From positions 51,848 to 115,847 of the forward strand of contig JBJEPW010000034.1 of the NCBI GenBank assembly GCA_051881435.1: DNA of 64,000 nucleotides, in the 5' to 3' direction. The notes beneath the pieces were generated by a model. That model had not been told where the DNA came from and searched no databases. It saw only the letters and a program-made list of their open reading frames with translations. The stretch's first letter is position 1; every line of letters begins with the position of its first letter. Positions 8,623 through 16,947 of this stretch are shown here, piece after piece. Made by a program: the position numbers and the translations under genes. The stretch comes from Fimenecus sp051881435. GTDB lineage: Bacteria > Bacillota > Clostridia > Oscillospirales > Acutalibacteraceae.

Positions 8623-10311
8623 TTATTGCTTCTTCTGTGCTATACCGTACAGCAGATAACTCATTATCTTCACGAGAGCATTTTCTCGACTTTTTATGGC
8701 TGAATCAAGGCTTGCGTTATCAGAACGAACAGCGTTACTGACATAGTTATCAAGCAGATTATGAACCACTTTCTGATACTCTATTGCGTCTTCTTTTGTA
8801 ACGCCGTCTCTTAAAGCAAGGCAGTCTATTGCTTTGATATAGAAATCTTTATTATAATCATCAAACTTATCTTTGATTGCCTTCAGGTGTTCATATATTT
8901 CAATATCATCGTTGAATGCAATCGAAAAAATTAGTCTTCTGTAATTTGGGTTTGTCTCAAAGAAGTGACAACGCTCTTTCATATATTTATCAAAATCGGT
9001 GCCGATGTTTTGCTCACTCATATAAGAAATAAACATATTGACAGCTCTTTCCGCACAGCAGACATAAAGATCATCTTTATTCTTGAAGTTGTGATAAATC
9101 AATCCCTTAGATATTCCGTATTGCTTACAGATTTTGTTGATGGATGCACCATCGTAACCGTGCAGCCCGAATTGTTCACAGGCAGCGTATTTTTTAGTGG
9201 GTTTCCAAATGCCGCCGTGGGTTTTGTAAACGCTTTCACCGTATTTTTGAAGCCACGTGCCAACTTCTTTCATGCGTTGCGCCTCATTTTCGGCAATACT
9301 GCCGTCAGGCTTACAGCCTATGCTTAAAAGATAGTTTCCGTCGCCGCCCGTGCAGTTGATAAGCTGTGCGATAATTTGTTTTACACTTTTGATTTTGCCT
9401 TTTGAATACGCCCAAGCCTTGCCCAGCGGCATACAGGTTTCCCACATTCTTGTGTTTTGGAAAAAGCCTGTGTGCCCTTCGGGTGTATCATAATCTCCGG
9501 GTAAGCCCGCGCGGTTATTGATGATAATATGGGGTTGCAGTTCGCGCACCATTTTTTCAAGTTCCTCGGAATTCCACATTTCCTTTGTGAACATACCGCC
9601 GTTGTATTCAGCGTCCCACCACAAAAGGTCAATTCTGCCGTAATTCGTCATCAATTCGCGGACGGTATTAAACATATATTCCTGATACCGCTTGTGCTTT
9701 TCTGTCAGATACCATTCTTTTCCGTCTTTCATTTGGAAATACGGCGCGGACTTGGTTGCCACGGCGTCTTTGGCGGGCACGGGCTCATAATCCGGGTGCG
9801 TCCAATCTCGCTTGGAGTAATACACGCCGATTTTCAGTCCCGCTTCGCGGAAAGCGTCAATCAATTCCTTTAAATAATCCCTGCCGAACGGTGAATTTGT
9901 AATTTTATAGTCGGAATAGGCAGTATCCCACATATGAAAACCGTCATGGTGCTTTGCGATAATCACAACATATTGAAAACCGCTTTGCTTTGCAAGACTT
10001 GCCCATTCCTTTGCATTGAATTTCGGGAAAGCAAGCTTCTTTGCCCAACCGTCATATTCTTCGTCGGGAACGCCGCCGCCCCAAGAATTCGGATCGGGCA
10101 ACTTATGAGTTGTTCTCGACCAACTGATGTCCACCATACCCATCGCGGATATGCCCACATGGAGAAATAATCCGTATTTTGCCTCACGGAACCATTTTGT
10201 GTCTGCTTCACTTGCAAAGGGATAACTGTTCCAAACCTCTTCACTGAAATATGTAAATTCTCCCCCTTGCTTTGCTTTGTCAAAATCACTTTGCTTTAAG
10301 GAATATCCCAT
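8623..10311 (-). CDS. GH29 alpha-L-fucosidase fused in frame to a TetR-family repressor
   Basis: 562 residues forming one open frame. Residues 1-371 are a GH29 catalytic domain: KYGLFLHVGISAMG, HHDGFHMWD (121-129), nucleophile Asp233 in LLWWDAEYNG, and YLLSIGCKPDG. It stops at GGIWKPTKK, where other copies continue into a beta domain. From about residue 375 the sequence is a TetR protein. It has ACEQFGLHGYDGASINKICK, the recognition-helix motif YGISKGLIYHNFKNKDDLY and a helical ligand domain to the end. About 10-15 residues of a normal TetR amino end are missing, and no internal Met with a ribosome site would free the TetR half. It may be a deletion fusion, a real bifunctional protein or an assembly chimera. 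Confidence 0.88.
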   Translation of the reverse strand: MGYSLKQSDFDKAKQGGEFTYFSEEVWNSYPFASEADTKWFREAKYGLFLHVGISAMGMVDISWSRTTHKLPDPNSWGGGVPDEEYDGWAKKLAFPKFNAKEWASLAKQSGFQYVVIIAKHHDGFHMWDTAYSDYKITNSPFGRDYLKELIDAFREAGLKIGVYYSKRDWTHPDYEPVPAKDAVATKSAPYFQMKDGKEWYLTEKHKRYQEYMFNTVRELMTNYGRIDLLWWDAEYNGGMFTKEMWNSEELEKMVRELQPHIIINNRAGLPGDYDTPEGHTGFFQNTRMWETCMPLGKAWAYSKGKIKSVKQIIAQLINCTGGDGNYLLSIGCKPDGSIAENEAQRMKEVGTWLQKYGESVYKTHGGIWKPTKKYAACEQFGLHGYDGASINKICKQYGISKGLIYHNFKNKDDLYVCCAERAVNMFISYMSEQNIGTDFDKYMKERCHFFETNPNYRRLIFSIAFNDDIEIYEHLKAIKDKFDDYNKDFYIKAIDCLALRDGVTKEDAIEYQKVVHNLLDNYVSNAVRSDNASLDSAIKSRENALVKIMSYLLYGIAQKKQ

Positions 10312-10317
10312 AATAAC

Positions 10318-12057
10318 TTACCCCTTGCTTTTCTGCACGCCAATCCACGCACAGTTATTTTTCGTTAAATAAACCGTCACTTTGCCGTTTTTGACCGTCA
10401 GCGGTTTGTTTTCATACAAATCTGTTACAGTTGCACCGTTCGGCACACGGATTTCATATTTTTTGAAATGTGCATTTCGGTTGAAAATGAAGTATTCCGT
10501 ACCTTTTTCGGTTTCTTTTTTGCCGATTTCCAAGGCATCGTCAAACTGTGCAGGCACATAATCCGTATCTAAAATCCTATGCAGTCTGTCCACTTCCGCT
10601 TTGGAATATTTGCTGATATAGTCGCCTGAAAGCACCATACCGCCGCTTGCACGGATATACACATTATTCAGTTTATAAAATTTCTTTTTGGCAGGCGTTT
10701 TGTGCGCGATGCCCGCAGGGTCAACCACCGAAGACACGGTATCCGTCATTATGAGACAATCGGGGTCATTTACCCAAAGCGTATTGTGCATCCAATTCCT
10801 GTGGAAGCATTGCTCGGAAAGATTTGCCATATGATTTACATTTCTTATAACATCATTTGTCACGCGCATACCCGTAACGAGCCCCAGCGACGGCCACATG
10901 GGCGCATTACAGCCGAGGATGAACGCTTTGTTGTCGGTTGCATCAAAAATCGTTTCCATACCCCTGCGGTAGGCTTCTACGGATGTCGAATTTTTATCGT
11001 AACGCACGCCGAAGGGTAAAGCGCCCCACACATTGGCGTCTAATTTATAGTAGCGCACGCCCCAATTTTCGTAAATTTCGCGGACAACATCATAAATATA
11101 CTGCCGCGCGGCGGGGTTTGTGCCGTCGAGCATATACCAAGGCGCGTCGCGCCAGCCTTGAAAAGTAACACCCGCACAGCAAAGGGGTTTTCCGTTTTCG
11201 TCCTGCACAAAATACTCAGGGTGCTCGCGCAACAGGCGGCTTTTTTCGGAGGCGATAAACGGCGCAAGCCAAATGGCAGGCTCAAAGCCCGCTTTTTTAA
11301 TGTCTTGGCAGATGTCTTTCATCGGGCGGTTGAATTTGTCGCTGGTTTCAAGCCAATCCCCCATAAAGGGCTGAAAGCCGTCGTCAATTTGTATGTATCG
11401 AAGTTTCGGTGTTTTCTCTTTAATCACCTTTAAGTTTTTAAAAATATCCTTTTCGGAAATATTCGGTCCGATGCAGTACCACGAGCACCAGCCCACAGGC
11501 GTTTCACAATAGGTTTTCGGCGGGTGATTTTTGCAAAGGATTTCCGAAAATTCCTGCAAAATCGCATTTTTCTCGCCCTGCAAAATCACCATATCTTCGA
11601 GGCAGATTTCTTCCTGTTCGCCGAATTCTAAATTTTCAAGGCATTGCACCACCTGCATTTGCGTGCCGTTCACACGGATTTCCGTGCGGAAACGGTTACA
11701 GCTCGCCGCGCCGATTAACACCGTGTTTTCGCCCGTGCCGATAAGCGCATAGTTATAAACGGTTTGAAAACCCTCGGTCTGCGGCAGTTTGTAATGGTCC
11801 TTGTCGGTGTAGCCTGTAAAGGTATCGCATTTTTTGAGCGTGCCTTTGTATTGCGTCAGTTTTTGATAGCCGTCGCCGTAAAACGGTGTGTCTGCGGGGA
11901 AACCGTGTTCGCCGCCCAACAGCACCGCTTCTTTTACCTGCGCTGCTTTTAAAACTTTAACGCGTATATGATACGCATGATTGGCTTTTTCGATTGCAAA
12001 GTCACATGGGACAGGTGCGTTTGCACCATTGTGCAAAATAATTCCTGTAAAGTCCAT
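10318..12057 (-). CDS. alpha-galactosidase, GH36
   Basis: About 579 residues. An amino-terminal beta domain precedes a barrel with the GH36 marks GWCSWYCIG, YIQIDDGFQ, WLAPF and YKLDANVWG. The last carries the predicted nucleophile Asp near residue 340. The acid/base is the Asp of LIMTD about 100 residues later. It would release alpha-galactose, for instance from blood-group B or raffinose-type glycans. The frame extends to a GTG at 12069 that lies on top of the ribosome site GAGG; ATG 12057 is preferred. No signal peptide. It ends 6 nt before the fusion gene, in the same operon. Confidence 0.9.
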   Translation of the reverse strand: MDFTGIILHNGANAPVPCDFAIEKANHAYHIRVKVLKAAQVKEAVLLGGEHGFPADTPFYGDGYQKLTQYKGTLKKCDTFTGYTDKDHYKLPQTEGFQTVYNYALIGTGENTVLIGAASCNRFRTEIRVNGTQMQVVQCLENLEFGEQEEICLEDMVILQGEKNAILQEFSEILCKNHPPKTYCETPVGWCSWYCIGPNISEKDIFKNLKVIKEKTPKLRYIQIDDGFQPFMGDWLETSDKFNRPMKDICQDIKKAGFEPAIWLAPFIASEKSRLLREHPEYFVQDENGKPLCCAGVTFQGWRDAPWYMLDGTNPAARQYIYDVVREIYENWGVRYYKLDANVWGALPFGVRYDKNSTSVEAYRRGMETIFDATDNKAFILGCNAPMWPSLGLVTGMRVTNDVIRNVNHMANLSEQCFHRNWMHNTLWVNDPDCLIMTDTVSSVVDPAGIAHKTPAKKKFYKLNNVYIRASGGMVLSGDYISKYSKAEVDRLHRILDTDYVPAQFDDALEIGKKETEKGTEYFIFNRNAHFKKYEIRVPNGATVTDLYENKPLTVKNGKVTVYLTKNNCAWIGVQKSKG

Positions 12058-12256
12058 AAAATCATTCACCTCTTACAATTGTGTTTATTTTACCATATCG
12101 AAATTTGGAAAGATTCAGAAAATATGCCTAATTATTTAGAAAACCTGCTATATTTCGGCAAATGATTGTTTTTCTAAATTTTCAAGCAGGATTTTGAAAG
12201 GAAATCGCGTCTTTGGATGTTATACTCAAAGCAGATTTTATAAAGGAGAACACTGT

Positions 12257-13606
12257 ATGGAGCAAAATTTAACATACAACTACGATTATGCAGGCTGTAT
12301 GGTGATGAAATTGGGATTGGCCGTTCCCGACAAAAAATTACCGGGGAAAAGCGATATTAAGCTCACTTTTGCAGATGCGCTGGAATATATAAAAAAGATT
12401 GATAATATTACGCAGGGAATTACAAAAATTTATTATCTTGTCGGGTGGCAGTACCTCGGGCACGACGATAAATATCCCGATTTTTTTGAGGTAAACGAAG
12501 CGCTCAAACGCCCCGAGGACAAAACTGCGTATGAAAGCTTCAAATGGCTTTCCGAGGAAGCAAAAAAATACCATTCCGTGATAAGCGTACACATCAATTT
12601 TAACGATGCTTATGACAATGCGCCGTCTTTCCAAGATTTTGTGAAAGAGGGGGCGCTGATAAGAAAGAAAAACGGCGAGCCCCACGCCATTGAAAACTAC
12701 AACGGTCGGAAATGCTACAAAACCTGCCACAAAGCATATTGGGAATCGGGGCTTTTCAAACGGCAGTTTGACCGCTTTGTCGAAACATTTCCTTTTATTG
12801 CAGAAACGGGTACCGTTCATGTTGATAATTTTCAATGCTATAAAAACCATGCGCCCTATGTAAGCATAAAAGAAATGCAGGCTGCTCGGCGCAAAATGAT
12901 AGAATATGTAAAATCAAAGGGAATTGATATTACCTCGGAGTTTACATACAAAGAAACGGAAGACTTGCAAAATAAGCCGATTTTCGGTCTGCCGCGAGAG
13001 CATCATCGCAAAGCGCCGATGAACACGGTGGGGCTAATCCCCATGAGCTGGTGGTGCTACCGTATGACCGATGCCGAGTTGCTGCGCTATCCCCCGCAAA
13101 TCTACTGCGGCGGCGAATTCAGGGATGAAATATATAACAGAATCTTCTACGGCAATATGCACGGCGAGGATATTGTGAAAAAAGACAATCCGAATTGGGC
13201 AAAGGATTTTATATATCGTTTTGCAACTTATCAGGTGCCATGTCATTATCTCAATTCGCACAAGCGGCTTGCAATAAAAGACAAAGGGAGCGATAAATAC
13301 TGCGCATTTTCCGACAATATCATTTCCTATGCCAAGGGCAAAAAAATCACACAAAACGGCAAAACCGTAAAAGACGGTGACACTCTTTTTCTGCCTTTTG
13401 TCCACAGAGAAAGCGCCTATGTCGCATACAGTAAAAACGGCGACAGCCGTGAATGGGATATTTTTGAAAACGGTAAGACTGCTGCTGAAATTTACCGAAT
13501 AACCGAAAACGGAAACGAATTTCTTTGCTGTGCAAATATAAAAAACGGGAAAGTGTTTCTCAAAGCCGAGCCCGATACTGCCTATATAGTCCTGCTGAAA
13601 CAGTGA
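12257..13606 (+). CDS. GH101-like hydrolase (endo-alpha-N-acetylgalactosaminidase family), short form
   Basis: 449 residues from ATG 12257, which has AAAGGAG 8 nt upstream; the longer frame from 12194 lacks a ribosome site. Motifs YLVGWQYLGHDDKYPDF, VISVHINFNDAY and TVHVDNF resemble the barrel of GH101, which cuts O-linked glycans from Ser/Thr in mucin. Asp190 (HVDNF) and Glu228 (TSEF) are candidate catalytic residues by spacing. Classical GH101 enzymes are secreted and exceed 1000 residues with several binding domains. This one has no signal peptide and little beyond the barrel. It is divergent from the GH36 gene. The family call is by motif only and the substrate is open. Confidence 0.55.
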   Translation: MEQNLTYNYDYAGCMVMKLGLAVPDKKLPGKSDIKLTFADALEYIKKIDNITQGITKIYYLVGWQYLGHDDKYPDFFEVNEALKRPEDKTAYESFKWLSEEAKKYHSVISVHINFNDAYDNAPSFQDFVKEGALIRKKNGEPHAIENYNGRKCYKTCHKAYWESGLFKRQFDRFVETFPFIAETGTVHVDNFQCYKNHAPYVSIKEMQAARRKMIEYVKSKGIDITSEFTYKETEDLQNKPIFGLPREHHRKAPMNTVGLIPMSWWCYRMTDAELLRYPPQIYCGGEFRDEIYNRIFYGNMHGEDIVKKDNPNWAKDFIYRFATYQVPCHYLNSHKRLAIKDKGSDKYCAFSDNIISYAKGKKITQNGKTVKDGDTLFLPFVHRESAYVAYSKNGDSREWDIFENGKTAAEIYRITENGNEFLCCANIKNGKVFLKAEPDTAYIVLLKQ

Positions 13607-13614
13607 ATAAAATT

Positions 13615-13674
13615 AAACAGGAATCGCGTGGATAAATTAGCAATCTGCTTAATTGTCCGGGCGTTTCCTGTTTT
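13615..13674. terminator. long hairpin terminator
   Basis: The outer arms AAACAGGAA and TTCCTGTTT enclose a second imperfect stem (AATTAGCA/TGCTTAATT) and are followed by a T-run. It ends the GH101-like gene and probably also the convergent kinase gene. Confidence 0.65.
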
Positions 13675-13689
13675 TGTTATAATGCAAGG

Positions 13690-14667
13690 TTATATGTTCA
13701 GCTCTTTATATCCGCCCACAGCCTTTGTTAATTCTTTTTTCATTCTCTTTACAACCGGTTTAATTAGAAATTGATTAAAACTGCCTGCCATAATATTGCA
13801 ATATATTTCATTGTATAAGCCATAGAAAGCGCATTTAATATCACACTTTTCGGATACAGGGAATTTGCGTTTGTATGTTTCATATAAATGGAACATCTCC
13901 CCGTTGAGATTGCGAAGCTGGAATAAATCATATTCTCTATCTGCCCATTTGCTTTCAAGTGGGTCAATAATGGCTGTTGGGTTTAAATGCTTGTCAGCCA
14001 TAATGTTCATCGTGTTCAAATCGCCATGAATGAGCACGGCGTTTTCAACCGGTTCCGAAAATATGTAGTCAAAATTATCCCAAGCCTTTTCCATTACAAG
14101 CAATATATCCTTGTCAAGCTTGTTTCTGTTACAAAAATCTCTTGCCGTTTCTAATATTTCAAATGCAAAGGGCTTGTAATAATCAAGCCAAGTGTCAAAC
14201 ACAGCATTATCAATCAAACCGAATTTATCATTTGTTTTACTGTGCCAAAATCCCATTGCATCGGTAATTTTGTCAGCAAATTCTTGTTTTGCCTTTTTAG
14301 AACTGAATATTGTCAGAGCAGGAGACAGGCAATTCTTGCCCTCAACAAATTCCTCGCATATGAAATCGAGAGGTATTTCTTCATTTGATAATGAGATAAA
14401 CAAAACCTTTGGCATAGGAATTAACGAGTCTTCGCCAAGAAGTGTAATTGCGTGAGCCTCTTGCTCACACATTCCGTCAACTCGGCAAGCTTTCATAATC
14501 AATTTGTAAGGCGATTTATCTATTTCACATATATATACATATCCATAAGAACCGCCGCCTATATAAGAAATGCTCTTAACTTTACAATCCATTTTGTTTT
14601 GCAAAACGGATTTTGCATATTTCATTGCGTCATCTTTTGAATACGGTTTTACTCTTCGCTGTTCCAT
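13690..14667 (-). CDS. aminoglycoside phosphotransferase/choline kinase-like protein
   Basis: About 325 residues from ATG 14667, which has GAGG 9 nt upstream; an extra 17 codons are open upstream without a ribosome site. The protein kinase-like fold shows the nucleotide loop YIGGGSYGYVYICE, the Brenner motif HGDLNTMNIM with the catalytic Asp, and AIIDPLES with the metal-binding Asp. This superfamily phosphorylates small molecules such as aminoglycosides, choline, homoserine or sugars. Nothing in the context fixes the substrate. It stands alone between the glycan locus and the Fic cassette, and its involvement in drug resistance should not be assumed. Confidence 0.8.
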   Translation of the reverse strand: MEQRRVKPYSKDDAMKYAKSVLQNKMDCKVKSISYIGGGSYGYVYICEIDKSPYKLIMKACRVDGMCEQEAHAITLLGEDSLIPMPKVLFISLSNEEIPLDFICEEFVEGKNCLSPALTIFSSKKAKQEFADKITDAMGFWHSKTNDKFGLIDNAVFDTWLDYYKPFAFEILETARDFCNRNKLDKDILLVMEKAWDNFDYIFSEPVENAVLIHGDLNTMNIMADKHLNPTAIIDPLESKWADREYDLFQLRNLNGEMFHLYETYKRKFPVSEKCDIKCAFYGLYNEIYCNIMAGSFNQFLIKPVVKRMKKELTKAVGGYKELNI

Positions 14668-15121
14668 ATGATATACCTCATTTGATTTGTGATTGCAAAA
14701 CGATAATAGCATAAGCAACCGTTATTTTCAATATGTTTGCACAAACACGAGTTGAACATGAATTGCGGTTTGGGATTTTTTACTAATCTCAACAATCCAT
14801 AAAGTAGGGGCGGGTTTCCATGCCCGCCCGTAAAATCGTATCAAAACCAATAACATTTTTGTAGGGTGCGCCGACCTCGGCGCACCGAGAATAAATGAAT
14901 AATGAATGATGAAAAATGAATAGTGAATAATACAAACGAAAATCCGTCCCCTTACGAGAACGGATTTTCGTTTGGAGCTGGTAATCGGACTCGAACCGAC
15001 GACCTCGGGTTGTAGTTAAGGATATAACTTATCGCATAAGTTGTGCTCAATCAATAAAACTTTTAATTAGCAAATATCCACTCACAGCATTTGCAATTTT
15101 TATATCCATATTCCGCAGCCT
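14668..15121. repeat. gene-free gap with dispersed palindromes and the left copy of the Fic-flanking repeat
   Basis: This 454-base gap has no credible gene. It holds a GC-rich palindrome (GGGCGGG...CCCGCCC near 14808-14830), a GGTGCGCC/GGCGCACC hairpin near 14875, and stretches of AATGAATAATGAATGATG. A copy of the tRNA terminator hairpin and a tRNA 3' fragment follow. Bases 14827-15005 match 16410-16581 almost base for base, apart from a 7-nt difference and a few substitutions. A small hairpin AACTTAT/ATAAGTT lies near 15026-15043. Confidence 0.75.
14973..15005 (-). pseudogene. tRNA-Thr 3'-end remnant
   Basis: On the minus strand this repeats the T-arm, acceptor and encoded CCA of the tRNA-Thr at 16549-16624, with one change (GTCGG for ATCGG). 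Homology ends at the variable loop, and no matching anticodon or D arm follows. It is adjacent to a copy of the tRNA's own terminator hairpin (14935-14973). Confidence 0.75.
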
Positions 15122-16228
15122 CTATTTTAATTCAATTTTTTGAACAATCTTCTTTTCATTCTTTTTTGCAAACTCACTCAAAGAATACGACCGTATTCTC
15201 TCCCTTACAATGTTTGGAATCAGGAAACCGTTCGTTGTGAGTTTGGCGCAGCGGTTGATAACGGTTTTGTTTGTAACGCCGAGTTTTTTGCTGACTTCAA
15301 TCGGAGTAAATTCAAAAATACGGTTTTTCAAAAGATACACCAAAAAGTCTTTTTCTTTTGCGTTTAAATATGATAAACTACCGTCCAACTCATCATCGGA
15401 AGACGCTTTTGACAATTCACATACTCTCTTTGAATATAACTCCATTATACGCAAAAAATAGTTAATCCAAATTTCGGGATGAGGCGGATTATCCCTACCC
15501 GAATAATACAAAGCAGGTAATCCCATTTGAAGGGATGCATAATATTCGTCAGGATCATAAGCAAAATATTCTTCTAATGAACCAATGCCGTTAAAACCGT
15601 AGCCGTAAAAATCAAGAATATATCCCGACATCAGTCTTGCGGTTCGGCCGTTACCGTCTTCAAAAGGGTGAATGGTAACCAACTGATAATGTACAACCGC
15701 CGCTATAATAAGCGGATGGTCGTCGGTTGTATTTACATATGCTACAAGCTCATCAAGAAGTGTAGGGATATCGGTGTACTCAGGCGGTATATACTCAGGT
15801 GCACCGATTTCCGAATCATATACTGCAAATAATACGCCCGGAGGCATTTCACCGCGAAGACCTATCTTTTCTTTTGATGCGCCTTTTTCAACCATTTCCT
15901 GAACTTCAAGCAACAACTTTTTTGAAAAAGGTTCTTTCTTTTTCAGCTTTTCTTCCAGTAAATTGAGTGCAAGAAAATAATTCCTTACCTCTTGCTCGGG
16001 CTTTAAGAAATGCTTGTGGGCATCTGTTTCTATTGCTTCATTTGCCTGTGCTTCGGTTAAAGGATTACCTTCAATTTTGTTGGAAGCATACGAACTCTTT
16101 TTCTTCGAGTTTTTCCGCAGTCTGTTTTTAGTCACTTGAGGTAATTCGATTGTTTTCAGCGAAAAACGGTTTTCATCAATTGCGGATATCTTTTTTAGAA
16201 TATCATTTGTTAAAGTTATCTTAATCAT
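15122..16228 (-). CDS. Fic family protein (probable AMPylator), class II type
   Basis: 368 residues. The Fic core HPFEDGNGRTARL begins at His187, and all the residues needed for AMP transfer are present. An amino-terminal inhibitory helix with the motif SNKIEGN (Ser49, Glu53, Gly54) fits the autoinhibited class II proteins. The carboxy end (about 290-350) is a winged helix with LGVTNKTVINRCAKL, a common architecture of DNA-binding Fic proteins. Such enzymes modify target proteins with AMP; targets are unknown. The ATG has AAAGGA 8 nt upstream. No antitoxin gene is adjacent, which fits built-in inhibition. The gene is enclosed by direct repeats that contain tRNA sequence. Confidence 0.92.
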   Translation of the reverse strand: MIKITLTNDILKKISAIDENRFSLKTIELPQVTKNRLRKNSKKKSSYASNKIEGNPLTEAQANEAIETDAHKHFLKPEQEVRNYFLALNLLEEKLKKKEPFSKKLLLEVQEMVEKGASKEKIGLRGEMPPGVLFAVYDSEIGAPEYIPPEYTDIPTLLDELVAYVNTTDDHPLIIAAVVHYQLVTIHPFEDGNGRTARLMSGYILDFYGYGFNGIGSLEEYFAYDPDEYYASLQMGLPALYYSGRDNPPHPEIWINYFLRIMELYSKRVCELSKASSDDELDGSLSYLNAKEKDFLVYLLKNRIFEFTPIEVSKKLGVTNKTVINRCAKLTTNGFLIPNIVRERIRSYSLSEFAKKNEKKIVQKIELK

Positions 16229-16548
16229 AATATCATTCCTTTGGTGTTTTCACTGATTATATTGTACCATAACAGATACGAAAATTCCACTAATTTTACA
16301 TAATTTTTTCACTATTTTTCATTATTGATATCACACCAAAACCATAGCGATGTCGTAAACCGTTCCTCTCCCTCTGAGAGGGAGAAAAGCAGGGGCGATT
16401 AAAGAATCACCCGTAAAATCGTATCAAAACCGATAACATTTTTGTAGGGTGCGATGACCTCGGCGCACCGAGAATAAATGAATAATGAATGATGAAAAAT
16501 GAATAATACAAACGAAAATCCGTCCCCTTACGAGAACGGATTTTCGTT
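16229..16548. repeat. gene-free gap with the right copy of the Fic-flanking repeat
   Basis: The AT-rich start probably holds the Fic promoter. From 16365 come a CTCCCTCTGAGAGGGAG palindrome and then the repeat 16410-16581 (palindrome, GGTGCGATGACCTCGGCGCACC hairpin, AATGAATAATGAATG). A 13-bp hairpin AACGAAAATCCGT/ACGGATTTTCGTT at 16511-16548 is the probable terminator of the minus-strand tRNA. Confidence 0.75.
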
Positions 16549-16624
16549 TGGAGCTGGTAATCGGACTCGAACCGATGACCTGCGCATTACGAATGCGCTG
16601 CTCTACCAACTGAGCCATACCAGC
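16549..16624 (-). tRNA. tRNA-Thr (anticodon CGT)
   Basis: A 76-nt cloverleaf with encoded CCA. The acceptor arms are GCTGGTA and TACCAGC. The D arm is GGCTCAGTTGGTAGAGC. The anticodon stem GCGCA/TGCGC holds the loop TTCGTAA with CGT. The T-loop is TTCGAGT between ATCGG and CCGAT. It reads codon ACG. It is followed on the minus strand by a strong hairpin terminator. Confidence 0.95.
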
Positions 16625-16947
16625 GAGTATTATGTTTGTTATGCTCTTTAATGCAATCTGCTGTCTGCGCATTACAAATGCGCTGCTCTTCCCTCAGAAA
16701 TATAGTCGTTCTGCTCACTGCCGTTCGCATTACTCCTTATTTCTTCACCTCATTTTGCTCGTGCGTTTCGTCCACCGGACGGCACTCGCAACTTCGCCCA
16801 AATGAGCCATACCGGCATTGCCTAATTATGCTTTTTAAGCGGTAAGATGTATTATAAAGTATTTCTCGGATTTTTTCAAGTGTTTTGATGCAATTTCGGT
16901 AAAAATATGTTAGAATGGTTTTATATGATATTGAAAGAGGCGGTTTT
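16625..16947. other. gene-poor gap holding the tRNA relic and the SDR leader
   Basis: Apart from the relic at 16665-16816, this 323-base gap contains only AT-rich leader sequence before the SDR gene. The bases that interrupt the relic include TCCGGTGGACG, which resembles the TCCGGTGGACA hairpin at about 40806 and may come from the same repeat family. Confidence 0.6.
16665..16816 (-). pseudogene. interrupted tRNA-Thr (anticodon TGT) relic
   Basis: On the minus strand the segment starts with GCCGGTATGGCTCA, a normal tRNA 5' end. It runs into about 110 unrelated bases at the D-loop, then resumes with GAGCAGCGCATTTGTAATGCGCAG, a complete threonine anticodon arm with TGT. No T-arm or acceptor 3' strand follows. 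It therefore cannot fold as a tRNA. It lies 40 bp upstream of the intact tRNA-Thr(CGT), with the same orientation. Confidence 0.65.

Noticed and set aside
12070..12256. A riboswitch in the divergent gap between GH36 and the GH101-like gene
   Set aside because: CCTGCT...AGCAGG can pair across about 40 nt, but there is no further helix set or terminator/anti-terminator form.
13690..14667. An antibiotic-resistance aminoglycoside kinase
   Set aside because: The superfamily motifs do not distinguish drug kinases from choline, homoserine or sugar kinases, and no resistance context is present.
14973..15060. A second complete tRNA at the left repeat
   Set aside because: Only the T-arm and acceptor 3' strand exist; the candidate anticodon loop lacks U33 and there is no pairing 5' strand.
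16625..16860. The short 69-residue frame at 16636-16845 as a gene
   Set aside because: It runs through the tRNA relic and has no ribosome site or composition of a real protein.
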